64,000 bases of DNA from Lachnospiraceae bacterium (GTDB lineage Bacteria > Bacillota > Clostridia > Lachnospirales > Lachnospiraceae), in assembly GCA_024685005.1 (NCBI GenBank), contig JAIKWF010000071.1:79090-143089 (forward strand). The letters are read 5' to 3'. Made by a program: the position numbers and the translations under genes. Of the stretch, positions 11,246-20,462 are shown piece after piece. Below the pieces are notes generated by a model that had not been told where the DNA came from, did not search any database, and was given only the letters and a program-made list of their open reading frames with translations. The number at the start of each line of letters is the position of its first letter. Positions within the stretch are counted from its first letter, which is position 1.

Positions 11246-11788
11246 ATGACAATGGATAATCAAACGATCATACAGCTTGTGGAAAAGTCACAGCAGGGGG
11301 ACAGCGCTGCCTTTGCAAGACTTTACGAGCTGCTGTATAAAGATCTTTACAAAGCGGCCTACTATATGCTGGGTAACGTGCACGATGCGGAAAACGCCGT
11401 CAGCGAAACGGTTTTGGATGCTTTCGCCGGGATCGGAAAACTGCGGGATGCACTGGCCTTTCGCGGCTGGATCTTCGCGATCCTGTCCAATAAATGCAAA
11501 GCGATCATGCGGGAATACGTTAAAAACAGGGAGCACTTATCTTCCTCACCACCGGAGGATTATGAACAGCTCCTGGGAAAAGAGGATCCCGAAATTGCCC
11601 GGGCGGAGGATACATCCACCCTGCAAAAAGCCTTTGCAGTTCTGTCACAGGAAGAAAAACAGATCGTCGCCATGACTGTTTACGGCCAGCTTGACAGCAA
11701 CGAGATTGCGGCAAGACTTTCCTTAAACCGCAACACGGTCCGGTCAAAATACAGCAGGGCACTGCAAAAAATGAAAGCCTGTCTGTAG
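11246..11788 (+). CDS. RNA polymerase sigma factor, ECF/sigma-70 family
   Basis: Region 2 (FARLYELLYKDLYKAAYYMLGNVHDAENAVSETVLDAF) and region 4 (LSQEEKQIVAMTVYGQLDSNEIAARLSLNRNTVRSKYSRALQKMK). Confidence 0.95.
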   Translation: MTMDNQTIIQLVEKSQQGDSAAFARLYELLYKDLYKAAYYMLGNVHDAENAVSETVLDAFAGIGKLRDALAFRGWIFAILSNKCKAIMREYVKNREHLSSSPPEDYEQLLGKEDPEIARAEDTSTLQKAFAVLSQEEKQIVAMTVYGQLDSNEIAARLSLNRNTVRSKYSRALQKMKACL

Positions 11789-11828
11789 CCCGTGACCACC
11801 CAAAAACGAAAGGAAAGGAGAGATCAAA

Positions 11829-14027
11829 ATGGCAGATCTTGAAAGAAAATTAAAAGAAGAAGCCCTTATCATACCGGACAGCATATCTCCGGAACAGATG
11901 AAAATGAAACTGGATGCAATGACATCTGAGGAGAAGGCCCGCCGCAGTGAAAGCAGCGATATCCCTTCCGAAGAATTTGCACCCGTCGCAAAACAAAATA
12001 AAGTAACCGGTATTGCCGGCTATCGCAGACTGATCAATCCCCTGGCCACCGCTGCCGCCCTCTTTATCATATTCGGCCTCGGTATCGCCATCGGAAAAAG
12101 AGGACTTGGCAGCAAAAACGCTTCGGAAGCCACAGTGGCCGCCGACAGCATCGCCGCTGCGGATGCCGAAGCAGCAGATGATTCCTTTGAAACCGAAGCC
12201 GCAGAAGAAAGCGCTGCGCCTACGGAAGAAGCCGCCGGTGATAAAAAAGGCATCAGCTTTTTGGGTAAAAACGAAAGCACCGGTTCCGAAACAGATTATG
12301 ATGAGCTCTATGCTTATTTTGACCGGATAGCCGGTGAGCAGGAAGAAATGCTCAAAGAATACGCCATCGACGATATGGCCGTTGGCGACGCTATAACAGA
12401 GGATGCAGAGGAGGATGTCGCTGACGAAGCCGCCCCCGCTGCCGAGTCTGCTCAGTCATTTTCGCGGGATGCTTCCCAAAATGGCCTGACAGCTGCGGGA
12501 GACATTGCCGGCGCCGAAGCCCATGGCAAAGATTATTCCGATACCAACGTCCGCACTGAGGGCGTTATGGAAGGAGATATCGTCAAAACAGACGGCGAGT
12601 ATATCTACGTCTATAATGAATCAACGGAGTACATTCTGATCTATAAGGTATGCCCGGAGGGTCAGGTGGAGGAAGCATACGGGATCATTCCCCTTTATCC
12701 GGAAATAGAAACCGGCTGCGAATTCTACGTAAACGGCAATGATCTGGTCATGATCGGTGAAGAGCGCACCATAGGCGAGGATATCCGAAAAGCCCGGACC
12801 GTGATCAAAACCTATGATATAACCGACCGGGATGAGCCAAAGCTCAAATCCACGTTAAAGCAGGACGGAAACTACCATTCCTCACGATTTGTTGACGGAC
12901 ACCTGTATACTTTTTCGCAAAAGACCGTGTTCTTAAACGAGATTGAAAAAAAGCAGCCCACAACTTTTATACCGCAGATCGAAGATGATCTGATCGGCCC
13001 CGAAGACATCTATCTGCAAAGAAACTGCAAGCAGACAAACTACGTGGTGGTCACCGCCATGGATCCCGGAAGCGGCACCTTCACTGACAGGGAGGCTCTC
13101 CTTGCCGGCGGCAGCCTGCTGTATGTCAGCAACGATCATATCTATCTGGCGGATGAGACCTATGACTGGAGCAATTTTATGTTCCCCGGCACAACGGAAA
13201 TCGTAAGTTTCTCCTATGCCGGCGGAAAAATGGAAAAACAGGCAGAAGGCAACATTCCCGGCTCTCTGAACAATGATTACAGCCTGGATGAGAAAAACGG
13301 CCACCTGCGTCTGGTCACAAGCTACATGGAGGATGGCCACCGCTACAACGGACTGTATATCCTGGATGAAAATCTGCAGGGCATCAGCGTTGTGAAAAAG
13401 TTAGCCGAAGGTGAAACCATTAAGAGTGCCCGGTTTTTGGGAGATATGGCTTACTTTGTAACCTTCCGCAACACAGATCCCCTCTTCGCAGTGGATCTGT
13501 CGGAGGAAACCAGACCACGGGTGGTAGGCTATCTTAAGATCCCGGGATTCTCCGCTTACCTGCATCCCTTCGGAGAAGGTCTCCTTCTGGGCATCGGATA
13601 TGATACGGATGAACCTGAAAATCCCATTAAGCTGACCATGTTTGATATATCCGATCCGGAAAACATCAAAGAGTTGCATACGGAAGTGCTTGACGGTATC
13701 ACGGATGCATCCGTGCTCCAAAACAGAAACGCCTTCTATTGCAGGCCCGACAAAAACCTCTTCGGCTTCTCCCTGATGCTGGATGATGCCTTCGGATCTA
13801 TCGGCACTCTGTCCTATTATGCTTTATTCTCTTACGATAAAGATAAGGGATTTTCCGAAGCCCTGATCGAAGAGGTGGGAGAGCATATCGACCGCTATAC
13901 CGCCACCGAAACCACAAGAGGATTGTCCATTGATGACTACTTTTATATCGTAACTCCCATGGACAAAATCCTGTCCTTTGATATAAAGGACGGATTCAAA
14001 AAGGTCTGCGAGATCGAGATCCGATAA
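11829..14027 (+). CDS. Membrane-anchored beta-propeller-domain protein, probable sigma-factor partner (anti-sigma-like)
   Basis: Short N-terminal cytosolic segment, one TM (INPLATAAALFIIFGLGIAIGKRG), long beta-rich extracellular region; directly downstream of the sigma gene. Confidence 0.85.
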   Translation: MADLERKLKEEALIIPDSISPEQMKMKLDAMTSEEKARRSESSDIPSEEFAPVAKQNKVTGIAGYRRLINPLATAAALFIIFGLGIAIGKRGLGSKNASEATVAADSIAAADAEAADDSFETEAAEESAAPTEEAAGDKKGISFLGKNESTGSETDYDELYAYFDRIAGEQEEMLKEYAIDDMAVGDAITEDAEEDVADEAAPAAESAQSFSRDASQNGLTAAGDIAGAEAHGKDYSDTNVRTEGVMEGDIVKTDGEYIYVYNESTEYILIYKVCPEGQVEEAYGIIPLYPEIETGCEFYVNGNDLVMIGEERTIGEDIRKARTVIKTYDITDRDEPKLKSTLKQDGNYHSSRFVDGHLYTFSQKTVFLNEIEKKQPTTFIPQIEDDLIGPEDIYLQRNCKQTNYVVVTAMDPGSGTFTDREALLAGGSLLYVSNDHIYLADETYDWSNFMFPGTTEIVSFSYAGGKMEKQAEGNIPGSLNNDYSLDEKNGHLRLVTSYMEDGHRYNGLYILDENLQGISVVKKLAEGETIKSARFLGDMAYFVTFRNTDPLFAVDLSEETRPRVVGYLKIPGFSAYLHPFGEGLLLGIGYDTDEPENPIKLTMFDISDPENIKELHTEVLDGITDASVLQNRNAFYCRPDKNLFGFSLMLDDAFGSIGTLSYYALFSYDKDKGFSEALIEEVGEHIDRYTATETTRGLSIDDYFYIVTPMDKILSFDIKDGFKKVCEIEIR

Positions 14028-14053
14028 TATCCCTTTCCTCTCCGGAATATAAA

Positions 14054-14096
14054 ACAGCCGGATGGTGTACCTTTCACAGGCATGCCATCCGACTGT
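14054..14096. terminator. Bidirectional terminator between convergent genes
   Basis: acagccggatgg...ccatccgactgt inverted repeat. Confidence 0.65.
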
Positions 14097-14110
14097 ATTT
14101 ATAAAACCCG

Positions 14111-14524
14111 CTAAACATCCTCCAGGCGCTTCCCATGGACCTCAATGATATTTTGCAGGATCACAAAATCCTCATCCCTTGCATTTTCGCTGCTTTGCAG
14201 CACCGTAGTTTCCGCTACGGCAGGCATTATGATCTTTTCTTCCTCCTGGAGCTTTTCGGTCTGAGGCGCCTGCTGCTCATCCATCTGGGTATGGATCTGG
14301 GTGGTATATTGCTGATGGGGTTTTACCTGTCTTACCGTCCTGTGACGGACGGCCTTTCCTTCTTCCATCTTGGCGATCTCCCGTTTCTTGAGAACACCTG
14401 TCTTTTTCATGATAAGCTCCAAAATATGTACCCGCCGTCCGTAGATAATGGTGATTCCCAAAAGCACCATGAACAGGATAAAGCATATGATGGATGCGTT
14501 ATTGTATACTGTCAGTGCAGACAT
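14111..14524 (-). CDS. Small single-TM protein in the kinase/T7SS operon, unknown function
   Basis: 137 aa, N-terminal TM, charged cytosolic tail; starts 2 nt after the kinase ORF. Confidence 0.65.
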   Translation of the reverse strand: MSALTVYNNASIICFILFMVLLGITIIYGRRVHILELIMKKTGVLKKREIAKMEEGKAVRHRTVRQVKPHQQYTTQIHTQMDEQQAPQTEKLQEEEKIIMPAVAETTVLQSSENARDEDFVILQNIIEVHGKRLEDV

Positions 14525-14525
14525 A

Positions 14526-16229
14526 CTATTCCCCCTTTTCCTTCGGGATGGAGAAATTCGTTTCCAGTTCCCGTTCCGCCACGCGGACGTTGTTGATCAG
14601 CTTCTTCCAGAGGTAGTTCACACGCTCGTTCTCCAGATCTTCCTTCACAAAATCGTTGTTCAGGTGGTCGATCATCACATTGATCTGCTCAGCCATCTCT
14701 GTTTCACTCACCCCGGCCCTCTGGAATTTCTGGGCATTGGCTGCGATCTGGAACGTAAACTCATTGTACATGACAAGGGCCGTTACGGGATTGTCAGTAT
14801 GTACAATGTCCCCCTGGGTAACCTCCACCAGATCCTTCCAGAAGTCTTTGTAGGAAGTGGACTGATCCCCGGATTTGGACTGTACACCGATTTTGGAATA
14901 ATACTCTGCGATCTGCTGCAGCCTGTTGGAACGCTCCACCTTAAAAGGTTCCAGATACTGGGACTGCGCCGCAGTCTGTAGCCATCTTTTGGCATTGTTC
15001 TTATTGCCGTTTTCCTCATAGGAATAGTAATATGCCATTCCCATCTGATAGGAAAAAGCATCATACCCGGCCTGGTTTTCTTTCAACAGGTCCTCGTAGG
15101 TATTTTTCCCTTTTCGAAGCTGGAGCATCTCTCTGATGTGGTACGCCTCCTTCTCACTCAGATTATCATCCTCCATGCAGTAGTCCAGCATGGCAAGATA
15201 GGCCTCTTCGGAAGAAGGATCCAGCTTGATGGCCTTGGTAAACAGTTCCATGGCTTCATCATAGTTCGAAGTGGCAAGGGCATTTTCCACGCAGGTCTTA
15301 TAGTCATTGTCTCTGGTCTGCTGCGCATAATGGCGGAACACAAGGGTGCCTGTCAACATCAGCACCGTAGCTCCGAGAAGGGCCATAAAGATCCGGAAGC
15401 TCTTGTTCTCCATTCTCCTGTATTCCACGTCCATCTCCTGGTAACGCTCCAGGGCATAACGCAGCTCGTTACAGTTTTGATACCGGTCCTTGGGATTTCT
15501 CTGGGTACATTTGATGATAATCTCCTCAAGACCGGAGGAAAGCTCTTCGTTCCACCGGCGAATGGGATACATTTCATAGGGGGGATCACTGGGATTGTGA
15601 TTGGTCAGAAGATGATACAGCGTAGCTCCCAGACAATAAATGTCCGTCCTCTGGTCCGTCTGTCCCTGGCCTCCGAACTGCTCCGGCGCCGCATATCCCT
15701 GGGTTCCTAACCAGGTGGTATCCGATGTGTGATGGGTCTTATACTCTCTGGCAATACCAAAATCGATGAGCACCAGATCACCGTTAGGCTTCAGCATCAC
15801 ATTGGCCGGCTTCATATCCCTGTAAATAATGGGTTTTTCCCGGGTATGAAGATACTGCAGCACATCACAAAGCTGCAGGGCCCATTCCACCACGTCCTCC
15901 TGGGGCTGGGCTCCCTGTTCCTGCAAACGGACGCTTAAGGGCACACCTTCGATATAGTCCATCACGATCAGGAAGGTGTCCTCCCGCTCGATCACGTCTA
16001 TGATGCTGGGAAGATTGGGATGGCTTAGATTTTTCAGCAGATTTGTTTCCGTGATCAGTCCCTGCCGGATCACTTCAAAGTCCTTGGTCACGTCCTTACG
16101 GACTTCCTTAATGGCCCACTGTTTATTGGCCTTTTCATTCATGGCAAGGTAAACGATACTCATGCCACCCTGCCCGATCTTATTCAGGATCTTATATTTG
16201 TCATCAATTATGGTTCCGTTTTCTAACAT
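14526..16229 (-). CDS. Transmembrane Ser/Thr protein kinase (PknB/PrkC-like) with C-terminal helical/TPR-like extracellular region
   Basis: GQGGMSIVYLA, AIKEV, YRDMKPANVMLK, IDFGIA, GTQGYAAPEQ; TM RIFMALLGATVLMLTGTLVF. Confidence 0.95.
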   Translation of the reverse strand: MLENGTIIDDKYKILNKIGQGGMSIVYLAMNEKANKQWAIKEVRKDVTKDFEVIRQGLITETNLLKNLSHPNLPSIIDVIEREDTFLIVMDYIEGVPLSVRLQEQGAQPQEDVVEWALQLCDVLQYLHTREKPIIYRDMKPANVMLKPNGDLVLIDFGIAREYKTHHTSDTTWLGTQGYAAPEQFGGQGQTDQRTDIYCLGATLYHLLTNHNPSDPPYEMYPIRRWNEELSSGLEEIIIKCTQRNPKDRYQNCNELRYALERYQEMDVEYRRMENKSFRIFMALLGATVLMLTGTLVFRHYAQQTRDNDYKTCVENALATSNYDEAMELFTKAIKLDPSSEEAYLAMLDYCMEDDNLSEKEAYHIREMLQLRKGKNTYEDLLKENQAGYDAFSYQMGMAYYYSYEENGNKNNAKRWLQTAAQSQYLEPFKVERSNRLQQIAEYYSKIGVQSKSGDQSTSYKDFWKDLVEVTQGDIVHTDNPVTALVMYNEFTFQIAANAQKFQRAGVSETEMAEQINVMIDHLNNDFVKEDLENERVNYLWKKLINNVRVAERELETNFSIPKEKGE

Positions 16230-16239
16230 GAAGCTGCTC

Positions 16240-17019
16240 CTATATCAGTTTGGCCACCAGCACAGTGATATTGTCCCGCTCGCCTCTTTGCTTGGCAAGT
16301 TCCGTAAAATACTCGCACTGCTTTTCCATGGTCCGCGGATCGGTCATATATTTGGGCCGGAAGCCCTCAAACATTTCGAATTCATCCACTTTGTTCCGGA
16401 ATCCGTCGCTGCAAAGCATCAGCATGGAGCCCCGGCTGATCTTGTTTTTCACAAAGGCCGGCTGCACCTGACCTGCCGCGCCGATGCACTGCAAAAGAAT
16501 GCTGGCCCGGGAATCGTTTTTCGCATCCTGAGTTGACACACGCCCCAATGCGATCTCCCTTGCCAGTACTGTCTGATCCTCTGTGATCTGCTGCACGGAA
16601 TTCATGATCTCATACAGCCTGGTATCACCCACATGGATCCCGATATACTCATCCTCCACCACCAAAACTGCGGTACAGGTGGTACCCAGCTGAATATTGT
16701 GCCTGATCCCATAGGCATTCAGCCTGCTGTTGGCACTTTCCACCACCCGGCTCAGATCACGTTTTACATCTTCTTCAAAGTTCTCTGACCCCATAAGGCC
16801 GGGAAGACTTTTATCGAACCAGTCGGACATGGCGCAGATCACGCAGGTGCTGGCCATTTCCCCGTCAGAAAGGCCTCCCATACCGTCACAGACGCACAAA
16901 AAAGCAACATCCTTTTCTTTTGCTCTTGCGGTCTTGATCAGCAGGCCGTCCTGGTTGACGTCTTTTGCATTTCCGATATCTGTTTTATAAGCGATTTGAA
17001 ACCCCATGATTACCTCCAC
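16240..17019 (-). CDS. PP2C-family Ser/Thr phosphatase
   Basis: NQDG, CDGMGG, HVGDTRLYE, CSDGF, RDNITVLVAKL motifs. Confidence 0.95.
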   Translation of the reverse strand: MEVIMGFQIAYKTDIGNAKDVNQDGLLIKTARAKEKDVAFLCVCDGMGGLSDGEMASTCVICAMSDWFDKSLPGLMGSENFEEDVKRDLSRVVESANSRLNAYGIRHNIQLGTTCTAVLVVEDEYIGIHVGDTRLYEIMNSVQQITEDQTVLAREIALGRVSTQDAKNDSRASILLQCIGAAGQVQPAFVKNKISRGSMLMLCSDGFRNKVDEFEMFEGFRPKYMTDPRTMEKQCEYFTELAKQRGERDNITVLVAKLI

Positions 17020-17067
17020 TCGTCTGATTTATCATACAATGCAATCAGGATTTTTACAATAATATCA

Positions 17068-17096
17068 TTGAGTCGTAACACTCGTTTTGCTATAAT
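17068..17096 (+). promoter_or_regulatory. Putative SigA promoter of 17103..18611
   Basis: TTGAGT (17068-17073), 17 nt, TATAAT (17091-17096). Confidence 0.65.
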
Positions 17097-17102
17097 ATCT
17101 GT

Positions 17103-18611
17103 ATGTTTAGCAAAAAATTATTTCTGATTTTCATGATTGCATTGCTTCTGGCCACGCAAAGGCCTGTAACGGCCTCCCAGGATGCAAACCCGCCGGCGGA
17201 TGATGCCGTCCCCACAGAGGATATGCAGGAGGATTCCGACGAGGAAGGAGGCGCCGTAATGGATGCTGCATCCGGCGTAGCCAAGATCGTTACCGCCTGC
17301 CAGGATGACAACGGCAATCTCTATTATGTTCATACCGGTAACGGCTTTATGATCGGCAGCGGCGGCAATGACCAGTACATTCTGACGGACTACCGTCTTG
17401 TGACACCTTCGGAATCCGACTATGAGCAGATCCGGCACGGTGTCGGTATCAATCAGGAGGCCAAGCTGACCACCCGGATCTCATTGCATCTGCAGGGAGA
17501 TGTGGTCATCGATGCTACCGTGGCATATGCTAGCCAGCAATCCGGCTTCGCTCTCTTAAAGCCCGCTTCCTCCGTCAGCAATATGACAAGCCTGACCCTG
17601 GGCGATACCTCCGGTATCATGCGCAAGGATGAAGTCTATCTCCTGGGTTATTCCGGGGAGTATTCGGTACTGGGCAGCACCGATCTGCCTTCCTTTAATA
17701 TCGCTGTAACGCCTTTTAATGTTGCGGCCATCGGCAGAGATCCCGTATCCTTAGAGCTTGACTATCCCGTATCTCCCGAACTGTGCGGTGCCCCTCTTTT
17801 GGATAAGGAAGGCAATGTCATCGGTATGATGTCATTCCAGGGCGATCAGGAAGAAACCCTGTCCGTGATCCCCGTGGAAACCCTTATCGAGATGATCAAG
17901 ACCCTGGGTATCGGCTATAACAACTCCAGCCCCACAAGCTCTTATAACGTGGCGGATCAGGAACTGGTGGAAAACTTTTATGCGGTACTGTTCGAATGCC
18001 AGCAAAACGTCATGGAGAACGAACAGAATTATTCCAAGAAATCCCTGAAAAAGCATAAGGCTGCCATTGCAGAGGCATTGGAAGTCACCCGGAAAACCGA
18101 TGCTACAAAGGATGATTATCAGGACAGCATCGACAACATGAAAAAAACCCGGAAAAAGCTTCGGCCCTACAATCATACCTATCATATTTGGGAGCTGATC
18201 CTGCTTCCTTTCCTGATCATTTTTTTCCGCCTGAATCTGAAGCAGTTTTTGAAGGGAAAACGGATGAAGGCCTCCGTCAATCCGGATGTGAAAAAGCAAA
18301 AGAAGAGCAAACAGCTGGGTGCCCTGATCCGTGTAGATTCCAGCGAAGTGATCTGGCTGACCAAAAAAGGTCTGACCATCGGAAAGAACCCCAAGGAAGT
18401 GGATTATTGCATTTACCACAATCCTTCGGTTTCCCGAAAGCATGCAAGTATTGTTTATAATCAGGAACGTTTCTTCCTTGTGGATCACCATTCCACCAAC
18501 AGAACTTCCTTAAATCATGCATTCCTGGCACCGGAACGGCCCTATGAGCTGTCCGATGAAGATACCATCTCCATCTCCGATGTGGCCTTCCATTTCCGCT
18601 ACCTGAAGTGA
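17103..18611 (+). CDS. Trypsin-fold (catalytic residues lost), TM, FHA domain membrane protein
   Basis: N-terminal signal; TGNGFMIGSGGNDQYILTDYRLV and LCGAPLLDKEGNVIGMM replace the usual TNxHV and GNSGGP; TM IWELILLPFLIIFF; FHA TIGKNPKEVDYCIYHNPSVSRKHASI...HHSTNRT. Confidence 0.85.
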   Translation: MFSKKLFLIFMIALLLATQRPVTASQDANPPADDAVPTEDMQEDSDEEGGAVMDAASGVAKIVTACQDDNGNLYYVHTGNGFMIGSGGNDQYILTDYRLVTPSESDYEQIRHGVGINQEAKLTTRISLHLQGDVVIDATVAYASQQSGFALLKPASSVSNMTSLTLGDTSGIMRKDEVYLLGYSGEYSVLGSTDLPSFNIAVTPFNVAAIGRDPVSLELDYPVSPELCGAPLLDKEGNVIGMMSFQGDQEETLSVIPVETLIEMIKTLGIGYNNSSPTSSYNVADQELVENFYAVLFECQQNVMENEQNYSKKSLKKHKAAIAEALEVTRKTDATKDDYQDSIDNMKKTRKKLRPYNHTYHIWELILLPFLIIFFRLNLKQFLKGKRMKASVNPDVKKQKKSKQLGALIRVDSSEVIWLTKKGLTIGKNPKEVDYCIYHNPSVSRKHASIVYNQERFFLVDHHSTNRTSLNHAFLAPERPYELSDEDTISISDVAFHFRYLK

Positions 18612-18649
18612 TCTGCGGACAATTCGTATCGTCCCCGAATAGACAAACA

Positions 18650-18679
18650 AAACCGGCAAGCTCAAAGCTTTGCCGGTTT
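18650..18679. terminator. Bidirectional terminator between convergent T7SS genes
   Basis: aaaccggcaa...ttgccggttt. Confidence 0.8.
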
Positions 18680-18690
18680 TTCACATCACT

Positions 18691-19047
18691 TTATTCAAAA
18701 TAAATCCCAAGATTTTGCATGGTAGCACTCAGATCCCGCAGATCCTGAATACCAATCTCGTTGAAGTTCCTCCTTGGCGGCGCCGACGATACGATTTTTG
18801 CTTCCGTCTTTTCGTACAGGCTTGCCGACTCACTCAGAACCTTCTTCATGGTTCCCAGGCTGCCGCATTCTTTCTCTACCTCGTCTATCACTGATCTGAG
18901 GACCTGCTTATCCAGCTTACCGTCTGTCAGGCTGTCGAAGCTTGCGTAGATATCTTCCAGCCTGTTGCAGTTTTTCTTCAGCTCTCGCTGTTCAGACTCT
19001 AATTCCGATATGCAGTTTTTGATCTGTTTTAATGAAATACGAAACAT
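18691..19047 (-). CDS. Short helical-hairpin T7SS-associated protein
   Basis: 118 aa coiled helical protein in the WXG100 operon; LYEKTEAKI resembles a YxxxE export motif. Confidence 0.7.
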   Translation of the reverse strand: MFRISLKQIKNCISELESEQRELKKNCNRLEDIYASFDSLTDGKLDKQVLRSVIDEVEKECGSLGTMKKVLSESASLYEKTEAKIVSSAPPRRNFNEIGIQDLRDLSATMQNLGIYFE

Positions 19048-19104
19048 AAAATCACCTTACTTCACTGCCCCTCACGCTGAACAAGCAAATACCCTCTTTC
19101 TTCA

Positions 19105-19425
19105 TCAGCCCCCTGACGAAGAATTCTTCTGCTCAATGATCTCCAGGTTGCGAAGCTCAGCATCTCTGATATTTCTTGCCATCTCCGCAAGCGTACTTGC
19201 AACTCTGTCCACATTCTCTCCGGACTTTTTGATCTTCTCTTTCAGCTTGTTTCCCTTGCCTACATAAGAAGTTGCATTGTCGCCTTCCCAGTTTTTCTTT
19301 ACATTATTCATGCAATCTGTCATATTACTGTCACTGATCTTCTTGATGCTGCTTGCGATCTCCTGAAGCGCTCTGACCTGTGACATTGCTTTTTCATAAT
19401 TAAAATAAATCTCGCCCCTAGTCAC
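19105..19425 (-). CDS. WXG100 family protein (WEG variant)
   Basis: KKNWEGDNATSYV central motif, helical hairpin of about 100 aa. Confidence 0.85.
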   Translation of the reverse strand: MTRGEIYFNYEKAMSQVRALQEIASSIKKISDSNMTDCMNNVKKNWEGDNATSYVGKGNKLKEKIKKSGENVDRVASTLAEMARNIRDAELRNLEIIEQKNSSSGG

Positions 19426-19443
19426 TGTGCATAACTCCTTTCA

Positions 19444-19761
19444 CTAATAGCTGATAACATCGATCGGTAACTGCTTTGATAACAGCTGGTTCTGTTTCTC
19501 TGCCTCTTCGTACAAACCGGCCATCTTGAGCAGGTCCGTAGGATGCTCCTCCAGAAGCTTCAGGATCTTGGGAATATCTTCCTTGATCACGGTATAGTTC
19601 TTCTGATGCTGATTGCTTGCATCACCTTCCCAGTATTTCTTGGTTCCCAGAACCACGCGGGTAATCTCGTTTAATTCTTTTTCGATGGATTTAATGGACG
19701 TTGAAATCTCACCCGCTTTGGATTTCATAACCTCCGGTTTAACTTTTAATGTGATTGCCAT
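19444..19761 (-). CDS. WXG100 family protein
   Basis: TKKYWEGDASNQHQKNY; LYEEAEKQN at C-terminus. Confidence 0.92.
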   Translation of the reverse strand: MAITLKVKPEVMKSKAGEISTSIKSIEKELNEITRVVLGTKKYWEGDASNQHQKNYTVIKEDIPKILKLLEEHPTDLLKMAGLYEEAEKQNQLLSKQLPIDVISY

Positions 19762-19772
19762 TGATCTGCCTC

Positions 19773-20075
19773 CTAAACACTGATAGACGAAACGAGCTGC
19801 TCTACCTTATTCTCGCAGGTATCGTACTCTGTCACTGCCGTAGTTTCGTAATTTACGATGTCATCCAGCATCTTGCACAGGTTCTCAAGCTTTTTGATGT
19901 CGCCGATAAATGCTTTGTTGAACTCTGCGTTGGCTTCACCGCTCCACATCTTGTTCAGCTGTTCTACATCCTGTCGCATCGCATCGATTTTCTTTCTAAC
20001 GACTGAGATATCTTTCTTGATATCATCCCGGTCTTTTTTCAGCGTCCGGGTATTGACTTTGATCTTGTCCGCCAT
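19773..20075 (-). CDS. WXG100 family protein
   Basis: LNKMWSGEANAEFNKAF; YDTCENKV at C-terminus. Confidence 0.92.
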   Translation of the reverse strand: MADKIKVNTRTLKKDRDDIKKDISVVRKKIDAMRQDVEQLNKMWSGEANAEFNKAFIGDIKKLENLCKMLDDIVNYETTAVTEYDTCENKVEQLVSSISV

Positions 20076-20139
20076 CTTGCACCTCCACCTTTTTTCCTTT
20101 CGTCACGCAATCTCTCACGCTCATTTATTGCATGATCGT

Positions 20140-20206
20140 ACTATACCATATTTCAATCCGTTTTTGTTCGAAATGCGACGAATGGTTCATTTCAGCGGAC
20201 GAATGG
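20140..20206 (-). promoter_or_regulatory. LytTR-like operator plus -10 box upstream of the WXG100 operon 19773..18691
   Basis: CGACGAA at 20176 and GGACGAA at 20197 (21 bp period); TATAGT -10 at 20145..20140. Confidence 0.75.
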
Positions 20207-20213
20207 TAAAAAA

Positions 20214-20462
20214 TCACACCATTATGAGCTTTTCGCCGTTTAAAATCCCGTTCTCCGCCAGGGTCGTATGGTCCGGAAGAAGGCGATGATGCTGCAGGGA
20301 ACAGAGCATAAACCGGTCGGCGGTGCTTTCCGGGGTACTCCTGTATTTTTTGCACATCATCTCATTGATCTCCTGGATCAGTGCGCTGATCTTCACATTT
20401 TCATCCAGACGAAGGCTGAATGTCTGGTCCACAGCGGGAAAATAAATATCTACCATGATCAT
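20214..20462 (-). CDS. yukD: YukD/EsaB-like ubiquitin-fold T7SS protein
   Basis: MIMVDIYFPAVDQTFSLRLDENVKISALIQEINEMM...LCSLQHHRLLPDHTTLAENGILNGEKLIMV; ATGA overlap with upstream ORF supports the start at 20462 rather than the tracked 20552. Confidence 0.85.
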   Translation of the reverse strand: MIMVDIYFPAVDQTFSLRLDENVKISALIQEINEMMCKKYRSTPESTADRFMLCSLQHHRLLPDHTTLAENGILNGEKLIMV

